This document shows positions 1 through 9,400 of a DNA stretch of 64,000 nucleotides, piece by piece. The notes under the pieces were generated by a model. That model saw nothing but the letters and a program-made list of their open reading frames with translations, had not been told where the DNA came from and did not search any database. Origin of the DNA: JANMEB01 sp041745295 (GTDB taxonomy: Bacteria; Planctomycetota; Planctomycetia; Pirellulales; Pirellulaceae); assembly GCA_041745295.1 (NCBI GenBank), contig JBGTJE010000071.1, positions 1 through 64,000 on the forward strand, in the 5' to 3' direction. Made by a program: the position numbers and the translations under genes. Position 1 is the stretch's first letter. Every line of letters starts with the position of its first letter.

Positions 1-41
1 GCGAAGTTTTAAATATTCCGGTCTGTGTTTTTCTTACGGCC

Positions 42-96
42 GTCGCCTTCGGCTCGGCGTTAAACGAGCTGTCGCCTTCGGCTCGGCGTTAAACGA
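42..96. repeat. Two tandem 26-bp repeats downstream of sufB
   Basis: The same 26-bp unit (beginning GTCGCCTTCGGCTCGGCG and ending AAACGA) occurs at 42-67 and 71-96, separated by 3 bp. Each unit can fold into a short GC hairpin. It lies just beyond the sufB stop codon on the minus strand, so it may be a 3' processing or repeat element. Two copies with a 3-bp gap do not make a CRISPR. Confidence 0.6.
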
Positions 97-103
97 TGGG
101 AGT

Positions 104-1510
104 CTAGCCGACCGAGCCTTCCATCTGTAGTTGGATCAGGCGATTGAGTTCGACCGCGTACTCCATCGGCAGCTCTTTCACCAAAGGCTCGATAAACCCG
201 TTGACGATCATGGTGCTGGCCTCGGCTTCCGACAGCCCGCGACTCATCAGATAAAACAATTGCTCTTCGCCGATTCGAGAAACGCTGGCCTCGTGACCGA
301 CCGTGACGTCTTGTTCCAAGATCTCGATGTACGGATAGGTGTCGCTGCGGCTCTGGGGATCGAGGATCAGCGCGTCGCAGACGACTTTGCATTTGGCGTT
401 TTTGGCCCCCCGTTCGACTCGAGCCAATCCGCGGTAGCTACTGCGGCCGCCGTCTTTGGAGATCGATTTGGAAATGATTTGTCCGGTGGTATTCGGGGCG
501 ACGTGAACCAATTTGGCACCGGCGTCCTGGTGTTGCCCCTTGCCGGAAAAAGCGATCGAGAGGACTTCGCCGCGAGCTCCCGGTTCCATCATGTAGACCG
601 ACGGATACTTCATCGTGAGCCGGCTACCCAAGTTTCCGTCGACCCACTCCATGACCGAATCGCGGTAGGCAAATGCCCGCTTGGTCACCAAGTTGTATAT
701 GTTATTCGCCCAATTCTGGATCGTCGTGTAGCGGCAGCGGCCGCCGCGCTTCACGATGACTTCGACAACGGCTGAGTGCAGGCTTTCACTTGTATACATC
801 GGAGCCGTGCAGCCTTCGACGTAGTGAACCTGGGCTCCCTCGTCCACGATGATCAGCGTCCGTTCGAATTGGCCCATGCTCTCGGCGTTGATCCGGAAAT
901 AGGCTTGCAGCGGAAACTCGATCTTGACTCCCGGGGGAACGTAGATAAACGACCCGCCGGACCAGACCGCGGAATTGAGCGCGGCGAACTTGTTGTCCGC
1001 GGAAGGGATGATCTTGCCGAAGTACTCGCGTAGCAACTCGGAGTGTTCGCGGACCGCGGTATCGGTGTCGGTAAACAGCACGCCTTTCTTGGCAAGATCC
1101 TCTTTCAGCGAGCCGTAGACAACTTCGCTTTCGAATTGCGCTTTGACGCCGGAAAGGTATTTCCGTTCGGCTTGCGGAATGCCGAGTTTTTCAAAGGTGT
1201 CTTTGATTTCTTGCGGGACGTCATCCCAAGTCTTGCCTTGGTGGTCGGTCGGCTTGAGGTAATAAAAAATATCTTGGAAGTCCAGCTCAATCGCGCCACC
1301 CCAGTTCGGCATCGGCTTGGCAAAGAAAATCTCCAATGCTTCGAGTCGAAACTTGCGCATCCAGTCCGGCTCGTCTTTCATATCGGAAATCTGGTGGACG
1401 ATTTCGGCATCGATTCCCTTGCGGGCCTTGAACACGGCTTTCGACACCGTGCGAAAATCGTACTTGTTGATGGTGCCGACGGCGTCCGGTTCTGTCATTT
1501 CAGTGGACAT
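104..1510 (-). CDS. sufB: Fe-S cluster assembly scaffold protein SufB
   Basis: Core scaffold subunit of the SUF iron-sulfur assembly machine, which works in the cytoplasm as a SufB-SufC-SufD complex. The protein is about 468 residues, normal for SufB, and matches the family along its whole length: an N-terminal helical part, then the right-handed beta-helix core with stretches such as SGGSFIYVPPGVK and YVEGCTAPMY, and the conserved C-terminal region with FLMSRGLSEAEA. An in-frame TTG lies 21 bases further upstream, but ATG at 1510 is preferred because GGAAAG sits 9 bases before it. It is the last gene of a regulator-sufC-sufB run on the minus strand. sufD and sufS would be expected beyond the left edge of the window. 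Confidence 0.96.
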   Translation of the reverse strand: MSTEMTEPDAVGTINKYDFRTVSKAVFKARKGIDAEIVHQISDMKDEPDWMRKFRLEALEIFFAKPMPNWGGAIELDFQDIFYYLKPTDHQGKTWDDVPQEIKDTFEKLGIPQAERKYLSGVKAQFESEVVYGSLKEDLAKKGVLFTDTDTAVREHSELLREYFGKIIPSADNKFAALNSAVWSGGSFIYVPPGVKIEFPLQAYFRINAESMGQFERTLIIVDEGAQVHYVEGCTAPMYTSESLHSAVVEVIVKRGGRCRYTTIQNWANNIYNLVTKRAFAYRDSVMEWVDGNLGSRLTMKYPSVYMMEPGARGEVLSIAFSGKGQHQDAGAKLVHVAPNTTGQIISKSISKDGGRSSYRGLARVERGAKNAKCKVVCDALILDPQSRSDTYPYIEILEQDVTVGHEASVSRIGEEQLFYLMSRGLSEAEASTMIVNGFIEPLVKELPMEYAVELNRLIQLQMEGSVG

Positions 1511-1596
1511 TGTTTCAAACTTTCCGGTCAAAAGTGTTTAGTGTTTCGCGGCGAAGGAAGGCTGGACGACTCCAAAACTGTTTTACGAATCAAATG

Positions 1597-1640
1597 CCCC
1601 CTCACCCTAACCCTCTCCCCCGAAGCGGTGGCGAGGGAAC
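1597..1640. repeat. Dispersed CCCTCACCCTAACCCTCTCC palindromic repeat, copy 1
   Basis: The element starts with a C-rich arm resembling CCCTCACCCTAACCCTCTCC and closes with a complementary GGTGGCGAGGGAAC arm. Related copies occur at 22782, 30640, 32224, 43881, 43988 and 53987. This copy lies between sufC and sufB, inside an apparent operon. Confidence 0.75.
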
Positions 1641-1658
1641 AAGATTTGGGTTTGGCGT

Positions 1659-2492
1659 TTAACCGACGAGTTCGCCCTCGGTCGTAGCGAGATTTTGATC
1701 GTTTATTTCGGCGGCGTCCGGGTACGTCTTGCGGATCCGATCGTAGCCGATTTGATGCAGTTCTTGCGCCAACTCGACCCCTCCCGTCTCGACGATGCGA
1801 CCGCCCAACATCACATGGGTGAAATCGGGCGGATTGTGGACGAGTAGTTTGTCGTGATGCGTGATGATCAGGAGTCCCATTTTTTCGCGTCCGATTTCCG
1901 CGATGCTCTGGCTGGCCAAACGGACTGCGTCGGCGTCCAAGCCGCTATCGGTTTCATCCAAAATGGCGAACTTGGGGTGGAGCATGGCCAATTGCAGGAT
2001 CTCGGCGCGTTTCATTTCGCCACCGGAAAATCCGTCGTTGACGTATCGCCGCGCGAACTCGACATCCATCTTCAATTGGTTCATTTTTTCTTTGAGTTCA
2101 CGGCGGAATTCGCGCATCGGAATCAAGTCCTCCCCCTCTTTGCGGGCGGGGTTTCGCACATTGGTCGTCGCGTGCCGCAAGAAATCGGCCAGCTTGACTC
2201 CCGGCACGGCGATCGGACGTTGAAACGCCATGAACAAACCAGCCCGGGCTCGTTCGTCGGGCTGCTTGTCGAGCAGGCTCACTTCGTTGAGCCGAATGTC
2301 CCCACTCCTGACTTCGTAATTGGGGTGCCCCATGATCACCAAGCCGAGCGTGCTCTTTCCGCTCCCGTTGGGACCCATCAAGGCATGCGTTTCACCGCGG
2401 CGCATGGTCAAGTTCACGCCGCGCAAAATGACCTTGCCCTCAATCGCCACATGCAAATCTTTGATCTCAAGTGTATCGGTCATGCAAATCAT
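1659..2492 (-). CDS. sufC: Fe-S cluster assembly ATPase SufC
   Basis: ABC-type ATPase of the SUF system that drives cluster assembly on SufB. It is 277 residues and carries Walker A GPNGSGKS (about residues 40-47), the ABC signature FSGGE (155-159), Walker B with LDETDSG (178-184) and the H-loop in ITHH (about 210-213). The LDETDSGLD and QRPIAVPG stretches are typical of SufC rather than of transporter ATPases. No membrane partner is adjacent. ATG at 2492 has AGAGAA just upstream; ATG at 2483 is an alternative. It lies between the regulator gene and sufB, with a dispersed palindromic repeat in the gap before sufB. Confidence 0.96.
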   Translation of the reverse strand: MICMTDTLEIKDLHVAIEGKVILRGVNLTMRRGETHALMGPNGSGKSTLGLVIMGHPNYEVRSGDIRLNEVSLLDKQPDERARAGLFMAFQRPIAVPGVKLADFLRHATTNVRNPARKEGEDLIPMREFRRELKEKMNQLKMDVEFARRYVNDGFSGGEMKRAEILQLAMLHPKFAILDETDSGLDADAVRLASQSIAEIGREKMGLLIITHHDKLLVHNPPDFTHVMLGGRIVETGGVELAQELHQIGYDRIRKTYPDAAEINDQNLATTEGELVG

Positions 2493-2537
2493 CGTTTCTC
2501 TATTTCACTTTCACTTCAACAAATTGGATTCGGAAAA

Positions 2538-3185
2538 TCAAACCGACGCCTCCGCCGTCGTGGCGTCTTCGAGGGCTTGGAAGGTACAACAACCATGGTC
2601 TTGGCAACGTCCTAGTTTGATCGGTTGGCCAACGAGCTTGGAAAACAACTCGGTCTCCATTTCGCAAATCGTTCGGTCATGTTGGGCCAAATCTGGGTAA
2701 GGACAGCCCTGAACGTTTAGCACGGGCAAGCCGTTCTGCCGCTCGACGCGAACGGGAATCTGCCGCTGAGCGAAGATGTCCGCCAAGGCCGCCATCCGCT
2801 CGTCGAGCGTACGCCCGGAAATCCGATCACCATAAAGTTCCGCCAAACGATGCGAGACGCCGTGCAACACCGTCGCCCGAATAATCGGATTGGAAATCCG
2901 GCAGACCTCCTCCCAAAGCACCTCGGCCAGGTCGCCCAAGTTATTGCCGATTTGTCGCCGACCTGCGTCGGACAATTCGTAACTAAACGAGGGTCGGCCT
3001 CGCATATGCTGCTGACCATCGCTGGCAAATTGGCGGTGCCGTTGAATCAAACCTGTGGCGCTCAATCGATCGAGCTTTTGCCGGACCGCCGTGGCAGTTA
3101 CTCCGAGCAGACCGATCATTTCATTGATCGTTAAGGCTCCGCGTTCCCGGAGTAATCCGAGAATCGAAGCGTCGCTGTGGCTCAC
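2538..3185 (-). CDS. sufR: SufR-like iron-sulfur transcriptional regulator
   Basis: Winged-helix regulator that probably represses the suf operon when its own Fe-S cluster is loaded. The N-terminal half is a helix-turn-helix domain (DASILGLLRERGALTINEMIGLLGVTATAVRQKL). The C-terminal part has spaced cysteines, in GCPYPDL, RTIC, GRC and GCC, as in cluster-binding SufR-type regulators. GTG at 3185 is chosen because GGAG lies 7 bases upstream. A TTG at 3230 would extend the frame but overlaps the predicted -10 box. It is followed by sufC after 45 bases. The sufR name is inferred from domain and context, and the exact cysteine pattern differs somewhat from cyanobacterial SufR. Confidence 0.85.
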   Translation of the reverse strand: MSHSDASILGLLRERGALTINEMIGLLGVTATAVRQKLDRLSATGLIQRHRQFASDGQQHMRGRPSFSYELSDAGRRQIGNNLGDLAEVLWEEVCRISNPIIRATVLHGVSHRLAELYGDRISGRTLDERMAALADIFAQRQIPVRVERQNGLPVLNVQGCPYPDLAQHDRTICEMETELFSKLVGQPIKLGRCQDHGCCTFQALEDATTAEASV

Positions 3186-3229
3186 GAGTCGACTCCAAAA
3201 ACGAAACCGGAGTTGAAGATCAGCATCCA

Positions 3230-3258
3230 ATGATAGCGTATTGTCACATTTAACACAA
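3230..3258 (-). promoter_or_regulatory. Predicted sigma70-type promoter of the suf operon
   Basis: Reading the minus strand, TTGTGT (3253-3258) and TATCAT (3230-3235) are separated by exactly 17 bases. The -35 box and spacer contain short inverted arms, TTGT and ACAA (3241-3258), that could be a repressor site. Transcription would begin near 3223, which fits the GTG start at 3185 and argues against the upstream TTG. Confidence 0.5.
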
Positions 3259-3566
3259 CTAGATATGCGAAAAATAGCCGTGAACAGGTAATAAGCAAAA
3301 AGACAGTGGAATTGCAGATTCCGGGATCGGATTCAGGTAAGCAGACCCGTCATTGATCTGCGGTAACAAGTCAATCAATGTCTGAAAACTTGAGTTCAGG
3401 AATCTAATCTCAATCGTAAAGTCATATGACATTTGCAAGCAGTTTTCCGCTAATCTATGTCGACGAAGTTCACCCAGCGACCCTCGTGAGTGAACCGCAA
3501 GTGGATTGACGATTGCGTCTCGCCTCGACGCGAATTTATTCGTTCAGCTAAAACGAGAAACCTGAC
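3259..3566. other. Intergenic region between the suf regulator and the permease
   Basis: Divergent intergenic stretch without a convincing gene. It holds a perfect 10-bp palindrome GTCATATGAC (3421-3430) about 140 bases before the permease start, a possible operator. GAGAA before the ATG at 3567 serves as a modest ribosome binding site. Nothing else is recognised. Confidence 0.4.
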
Positions 3567-5138
3567 ATGGCCAGAAATCAATTGTTCCAAACGAAGTCGC
3601 TCACCTCCATGGTCGCGGAAATGGAAGGCGACAATCGCCTACGAAGGGTCTTGGGTCCTTTTTCGTTAACCGCACTTGGCGTAGGCGCAATTATTGGAAC
3701 CGGAATTTTCGTGCTCGTTGGCAAAGTAGCCGCTAATCAAGCGGGCCCCGCAATCATGCTTTCGTTTGTCGTCGCGGGTCTGGCCTGTATTTTTGCCGCG
3801 TTTTGCTACGCAGAATTTGCGTCGATGGCGCCGGTTGCTGGCTCGGCCTACAACTACGCCTACGCGACGTTGGGTGAATTGATGGCCTGGATTATCGGAT
3901 GGGATTTGATCTTGGAATACGCCGTCGCCTCCTCCACCGTGGCCCATGGATGGTCTAAATATTTCCAAAAGTTGCTTGAGCAGTTCAACGTCGATTTGTT
4001 TGCATCGGGAGGCTTATTGCATCGTTTTTCCGATGCACCTTTTGATTACAACGGGGCCAGCGCCCCAGCCGAGAAGCTGCTTGCATCGGGAGAGTCCACC
4101 TTGGTTGGTGCGGGCTCTTTTTTTGGGACCGGGTATTATTTCGACTTACCGGCCATTTTGATCACGGCAATTGTCACGTTCGTACTGGTTCGGGGCGTTC
4201 GCGAGAGTGCCATGACCAATGCCGTGATGGTTGTGATCAAAGTTGCCGTCGTGCTGTTCGTCATTTTCGCCGGACTACAGTTTGTGAAGATCGCGAACTG
4301 GACCGATAATTTCGCGCCCTACGGATACGGGGGAATCAAGTTTTTTGGACAACCGATTTTTGGCGGCGCCGAGCAAGGGGTTATGGCTGGGGCGGCGGGC
4401 ATTATCTTCGCTTACCTAGGATTCGACGCCGTCTCAACTCAAGCCGAAGAGGCCAAGAATCCCAAACGCGATTTGCCGATTGGAATCATTGGATCGCTGG
4501 TTATTTGCACCATTCTCTACATCGCGGTTGGCGCCGTCCTCACTGGCATGGTGCCCTACAAGCAGATCGATATCAACGCACCCGTAGCAACTGCGTTTCA
4601 ACAAGTCGGCTTTGCATCGGCACAGTTCATCGTAACGGTGGGTGCCATTGCCGGAATCACTTCGGTTCTTTTAGTGATGATGATGGGACAACCGCGAATC
4701 TTTTTAGCGATGGCCCGGGACGGTTTGTTACCCGAAAGCTTTTTTGGCGCTGTCCACGAGAATTGGAAAACCCCGTGGAAATCCACCCTGCTAACCGGGT
4801 TCATAGTTGCCCTTGCGGCAAGCTTGTTGCCGCTGACTATCTTGGCGGACCTTACGAACATCGGCACGTTGTTTGCGTTTGTCTTGGTCTGTTTATCCGT
4901 CCTAATCTTGCGCGTCGTCGACCCCGATCGCGAACGACCATTCCGCGTTCCGTTTTCGCCATTATTCCCGCTGTTGGGTATCTTGTTATGTGTTGCCCTC
5001 ATGCTGTCACTGCCCAGTGAGAATTGGATGCGCCTTGTGATGTGGCTGGTAGCCGGACTCTTGATCTATTTCTGCTACGGGTATTGGAACAGCAAACTCC
5101 GACTCGCAAAATCGGGAGGCGGCTCGCAAAAACCGTAA
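3567..5138 (+). CDS. APC-superfamily amino acid permease (cationic amino acid transporter type)
   Basis: Integral membrane transporter for amino acids, 523 residues with about 12-14 hydrophobic segments. The first transmembrane segment contains GVGAIIGTGIFVLVG, the helix-breaking substrate-binding motif of the APC fold, preceded by LTALGVG. The stretch FAYLGFDAVSTQAEEAKNPKRDLPIGI is characteristic of the CAT/YfnA branch, as is the MMMGQPRIFLAMARDGLLP loop. A 40-residue hydrophilic loop (around 145-180) is longer than usual. Substrate cannot be told from sequence; cationic or broad amino acids are likely. It stands alone after a 380-base gap. Confidence 0.9.
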   Translation: MARNQLFQTKSLTSMVAEMEGDNRLRRVLGPFSLTALGVGAIIGTGIFVLVGKVAANQAGPAIMLSFVVAGLACIFAAFCYAEFASMAPVAGSAYNYAYATLGELMAWIIGWDLILEYAVASSTVAHGWSKYFQKLLEQFNVDLFASGGLLHRFSDAPFDYNGASAPAEKLLASGESTLVGAGSFFGTGYYFDLPAILITAIVTFVLVRGVRESAMTNAVMVVIKVAVVLFVIFAGLQFVKIANWTDNFAPYGYGGIKFFGQPIFGGAEQGVMAGAAGIIFAYLGFDAVSTQAEEAKNPKRDLPIGIIGSLVICTILYIAVGAVLTGMVPYKQIDINAPVATAFQQVGFASAQFIVTVGAIAGITSVLLVMMMGQPRIFLAMARDGLLPESFFGAVHENWKTPWKSTLLTGFIVALAASLLPLTILADLTNIGTLFAFVLVCLSVLILRVVDPDRERPFRVPFSPLFPLLGILLCVALMLSLPSENWMRLVMWLVAGLLIYFCYGYWNSKLRLAKSGGGSQKP

Positions 5139-5378
5139 TCGAGACTAGGCGGTTCGTTTGGAATCATGGTTGTGCCAAGTGCGCTGGCAATTTCAGGCTT
5201 CGTCGGCATCAATTCGACGCGGTTGGATACATTGAAAGCCGCAGAACCCTCCGGTTTTACCGCAGAAAAGTCGCACAACAGTCGGCAGATCCCGCCGCCC
5301 AAAAAAGTATTGCCGCGGGCCAATATTTGGCGATTTCCTGCGAATAACGGGCAGAGTCGATCCACGGGAGGTTTTGCC

Positions 5379-5993
5379 ATGACATACCACGTTCCCTTCG
5401 CCCATCGCCGACGCGGAGTTCCAGTCTATATCGGTTTTGACGAACCGCTGGTGATTGTCCGGCCCAAACGACGCTGGAATGGCTGGGGACTGGCTAGCTT
5501 TTTAACTATGATCTTGAGCTTCGGGCTCTTGGCCCCACTCTCGTTCCTGATGGGTCTGGTCGGAATGCGGCGTTCACCGCGAACGTTGGCGACGTTTAGC
5601 ACGTTTACTTCCGGTGCCATCACGGCTCTGATGGCCCTCGGAATTTTCGTCGCCGCCAAGGACCACGAGGATCGCCAATCCCGCCGCGAACACGCCCGCT
5701 GGATAGAACGACAATCCGACAACATTCGGGCTACCCATGGCCTAATCGCTCAAGCCGAAGACGACCTTCTCGAATATCAAATCGATAACAACGGGCAACT
5801 ACCGGCGGAATACGACGGCATGTTGCTGACCGTTACTCACGAGGATGCTTGGAAGAACCCTCTACGTTACGAAGTCGGGAGCGGCAATTTCTACATTCGC
5901 AGCGCCGGGCCCGACCAAGCGTACGAAACTCGCGACGACATTCGGCATCGCCTCGGATCGACCCCCACCAGCACTTCCGCGGATTATGATTAA
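5379..5993 (+). CDS. Membrane protein with pseudopilin-like (T2SS G) C-terminal domain
   Basis: Protein of 204 residues. The start is ATG at 5379, with GGGAGG 7 bases before it; the open frame extends upstream but without such a site. Two adjacent hydrophobic segments (about residues 34-80, GLASFLTMILSFGLL and FTSGAITALMALGIF) are followed by a soluble domain. That domain ends in DAWKNPLRYEVGSGNFYIRSAGPDQAYETRDDI, the calcium-binding loop pattern of type II secretion GspG pseudopilins. A pseudopilin prepilin-peptidase motif is not present, so this is probably not an assembled pseudopilin. Function unknown. It is followed directly by an intrinsic terminator. Confidence 0.65.
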   Translation: MTYHVPFAHRRRGVPVYIGFDEPLVIVRPKRRWNGWGLASFLTMILSFGLLAPLSFLMGLVGMRRSPRTLATFSTFTSGAITALMALGIFVAAKDHEDRQSRREHARWIERQSDNIRATHGLIAQAEDDLLEYQIDNNGQLPAEYDGMLLTVTHEDAWKNPLRYEVGSGNFYIRSAGPDQAYETRDDIRHRLGSTPTSTSADYD

Positions 5994-5998
5994 CGAGG

Positions 5999-6021
5999 AG
6001 CACGATTCCATCGTGCTTTTT
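5999..6021 (+). terminator. Intrinsic terminator after the pseudopilin-like gene
   Basis: A perfect 8-bp stem AGCACGAT / ATCGTGCT with a 3-base loop is followed at once by T residues (6018-6021). It begins 6 bases after the stop codon of the upstream gene. Confidence 0.8.
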
Positions 6022-6072
6022 CTGGAGCTAGTCTGCCATTCGCCTCGTTACTAGTACAGAAGTTTTGTCTTG

Positions 6073-6307
6073 AACCGCGAAGCGGTGTTATGCAGTAGCC
6101 TGGGACGCCAGTCCCAGGTATGCGAGCAAAAAAATTGGCTGGGAACCGCGAAGCGGTGGCAGTGATCCAAAACACATTCCACCGCTACGCGCTTGTGAAT
6201 CTATTCGTATTGAATGTAGCACGGCCCTTCTGGGCCGTCGTTTTCCGGTCACTCGACGGCCTGGAAAGGCCGTCCTACGAATAAGTTCACCGCCGCTTCG
6301 CGGCTGA
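6073..6307. repeat. Cluster of short palindromic repeats in a 490-bp gene-free stretch
   Basis: The interval 5994-6485 contains no convincing gene but is packed with hairpins. AACCGCGAAGCGGT occurs at 6073-6086 and 6144-6157, with a related CCGCCGCTTCGCGG near 6290. CCTGGGAC-4-GTCCCAGG is at 6099-6118. A larger inverted pair is at 6216-6240 and 6254-6278, each built around ACGGCC...GGCCGT and matching at 21 of 25 positions. They look like nested dispersed repeats rather than one element. Confidence 0.7.
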
Positions 6308-6485
6308 TAAGACAAAGAGAATAGCGGGGCCTATCGGCAGGATCGATCGCTCTTTTTACGTTCCACTGGCGCAGACGGTGCCCCAAATCTTTCGCTTTGC
6401 CGCGCTCCAATTAGAATGGCTGCGTGCCGCGGTAAACTGTTCAACCAGCCCGCGAGCGATGATTTAATTCCCGGAGCGGCGACAC

Positions 6486-9400
6486 ATGTCCATTTCCATC
6501 GCGCGGCGATTTTTTTCCGCGGCAGTTTTCTGCCTAATTGTGCTGTCGAACGCCTTTGCGGCGCAGGGTCGCCAAGCGACGGATGGCAATCCCGACGAAC
6601 CGTTGATGAAGTCGCTTAAGTTCCGGCAGATCGGGCCCTTTCGTGGCGGGCGCTCAGCCGCTGTCGTCGGTTCGAAGGAGCGACCGCACACGTTCTTCAT
6701 GGGCGCCTGTGGAGGCGGAGTCTGGCGTACCGAGGACGCCGGGACCACTTGGAAGAATATCAGCGACGGTTTTTTTGGCGGTTCGATCGGCTCGATCGCG
6801 ATTGCCGACTCCGATCCGAACGTGATGTATGTCGGGGGAGGCGAAGTCACAGTCCGCGGAAATGTGTCGCACGGCGACGGCATTTGGAAATCGACCGACG
6901 GCGGACAGACCTGGAGTCACGCGGGACTTGCCGACTCGCGACACATTCCCCGCGTTCGAATTCACCCGACCGATGCCAACCTCGTCTATGCGGCGGCCCT
7001 GGGTCACTTGTTTGGCCCAAACCAAGAGCGCGGTGTCTATCGCAGCCGCGATGGCGGCACGACGTGGGAGCGAATCCTCTTTGCGAATGACGAAGCCGGC
7101 GCCGTGGACCTGATCATGGACCCCAATAATCCGCGCGTCCTCTACGCGTCGACTTGGAAAATCAAGCGCACGCCGTACAGCTTGGAAAGCGGCGGCGAGG
7201 GATCGGGCTTGTGGAAGAGTACCGATGGTGGCGATCACTGGACGAACATCACGCGCCATCCAGGCTTGCCCACGGGCACGGTCGGGATTATCGGCGTGAC
7301 CGTGTCGCCGCTCGATTCAAATCGCCTTTGGGCTCTCGTCGAAGCGGCCGACGGTGGCTTGTTCCGCAGCGACGACGCCGGCAAAACCTGGTCCAATATC
7401 AACGCCGATCGGAACTTGAGGCAGCGAGCATGGTACTACACGCGCGTCTTCGCCGGCCCAAAAAACATCGATGAAGTCTATGTGGCCAACGTCCAATTCT
7501 GGCGATCTCGCGATGGGGGAAAATCGTTTTCAAACATCGACACGCCCCACGGCGATCATCACGATTTGTGGATCGATCCGGAAAACGATCAGCGACTCAT
7601 CATTGCCGACGATGGCGGCGCGCAAGTCTCCTTCAACGGCGGAGCGACTTGGTCGACGTACGAAAACCAACCCACGGCTCAGTTTTATCGCGTCATTGCC
7701 GACAACCATTTTCCCTATCGAATCTACGGCGCCCAGCAAGACAACTCGACGATACGCATTTCACATCGCAGCCTGTCCGGTTCGATCGGCGAGCGCGATT
7801 GGGAAAGTACCGCGGGCGGCGAGAGCGGATTTATTGCCCCTGACCCGGACGATCCGGAAATCGTCTACGGCGGTAGTTACGGCGGTGACTTGACGCGATT
7901 TGACCACCGAACTCGCCAGTCGCGGAGCATCGACGTGTGGCCCGACAATGCCGTCGGTCGCGGTGCCGAGGAATTAAAATATCGTTTTCAATGGAACTAT
8001 CCCATTTTGTTTTCACCGCATCAGCCCAAGACGCTGTACACGGCCGCTAATGTGCTCTTCAAGACGACCGACGAAGGTCAAAGCTGGACTGCCATCAGCC
8101 CGGACTTGACCCGCAACGATCAAAGCAAACTTGGTCCCTCGGGCGGACCGATCACCAAAGACAACACGACGGTCGAATACTACTGCACGATTTTTTCGGT
8201 CGCCGAATCGACCCATGAGCCCGGTGTCATTTGGACCGGGAGCGACGACGGCTTGGTCCACATCACGCGCGACGGTGGCACGAAGTGGGACAACGTCACA
8301 CCGACAGACTTGCCCGAGTGGGCTCAAATCAACAGCATCGAGATCGACCCATTCGAAAAGGGTGGCGCTTATATCGCTGCGACCCGTTACAAACTCGATG
8401 ACTTTCGACCGTATCTCTATCACACGAAGGATTACGGCAAGACCTGGAGCGCGATCTCTTCCGGGATCGACCCCAAACATTTTACTCGCGTCGTTCGCGC
8501 TGATCGCAAACGAGCGGGGTTGCTCTACGCCGGCACCGAGAACGGGATGTATTTCTCTTGGGACAACGGCCAAAACTGGAAGCCGTATCAACTGAATCTG
8601 CCGATCGTTCCGATCACGGATTTGGCGATTGCCAATGACGACTTGATCGTCGCGACCCAAGGCCGCTCCTTCTGGATTTTCGATGACCTAACGCGCTTGC
8701 ATCAGTGGAACCCCGAAATCACCAAACAGGTGGTTCATTTTTTTGCATCCCGTCCCGTCTACCGGCTGGCGGGTGGAGCGGGTGGCGATAGCTTGACCCG
8801 GGGTCAGAATGTGCCTGAAGGAATTGAGTTGCGATTTTGGCTGCGCGACAAGCCTGCCGATGATGCCAACCTCAAGTTGGAAATTGTCGGGAGTGACGGC
8901 AAGGCCATTCGCACGTTTGTTCCCAAGCCGGAAAAGGAACTGCAGCAGCTCGAGTTAAAAGTCGATGCGGGGATCAACGTGACGCGCTGGAACTTGCACC
9001 ATCCGCCAGCCGAGACGTTCGATGGCATGGTGTTATGGGGAGGCGGCACCCAGGGCCCGAATGCATTGCCGGGAAAGTACAAGGCCCGCTTGTCAATCAA
9101 TGACGAAAATCGCGAGATCGACTTCGAGATCCTCAAAGATCCGCGACTGCCAACATCCGACTCCGACTTCCGCGAGCAGTTTGAGTTTTTGATCCAAGTT
9201 CGCGATAAGTTGACCGAGGTTCACCGCGCGATCAAACAGATCCGCGATATCCGCAGCCAAATCGACGCCCTGAACGCTCGATTAGCCAACGACGAAACGC
9301 TCAAGCCCTTAGTGGAGCAGGGCACCAAGCTCGGCGAACAACTTTCCGAAATCGAAAAGGCGCTGTATCAGACCGAATCCAAGAGTTCGCAAGATCCGCT

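Noticed and set aside
42..96. CRISPR array
   Set aside because: Only two units, 3 bp apart, with no spacers.
131..1687. Several open frames on the plus strand opposite sufB (214-residue pieces)
   Set aside because: They are antisense to a full-length conserved sufB, have no family resemblance and no start sites of their own.
5166..5378. Longer start of the pseudopilin-like protein
   Set aside because: The extra 71 residues lack a ribosome binding site; GGGAGG precedes ATG 5379.
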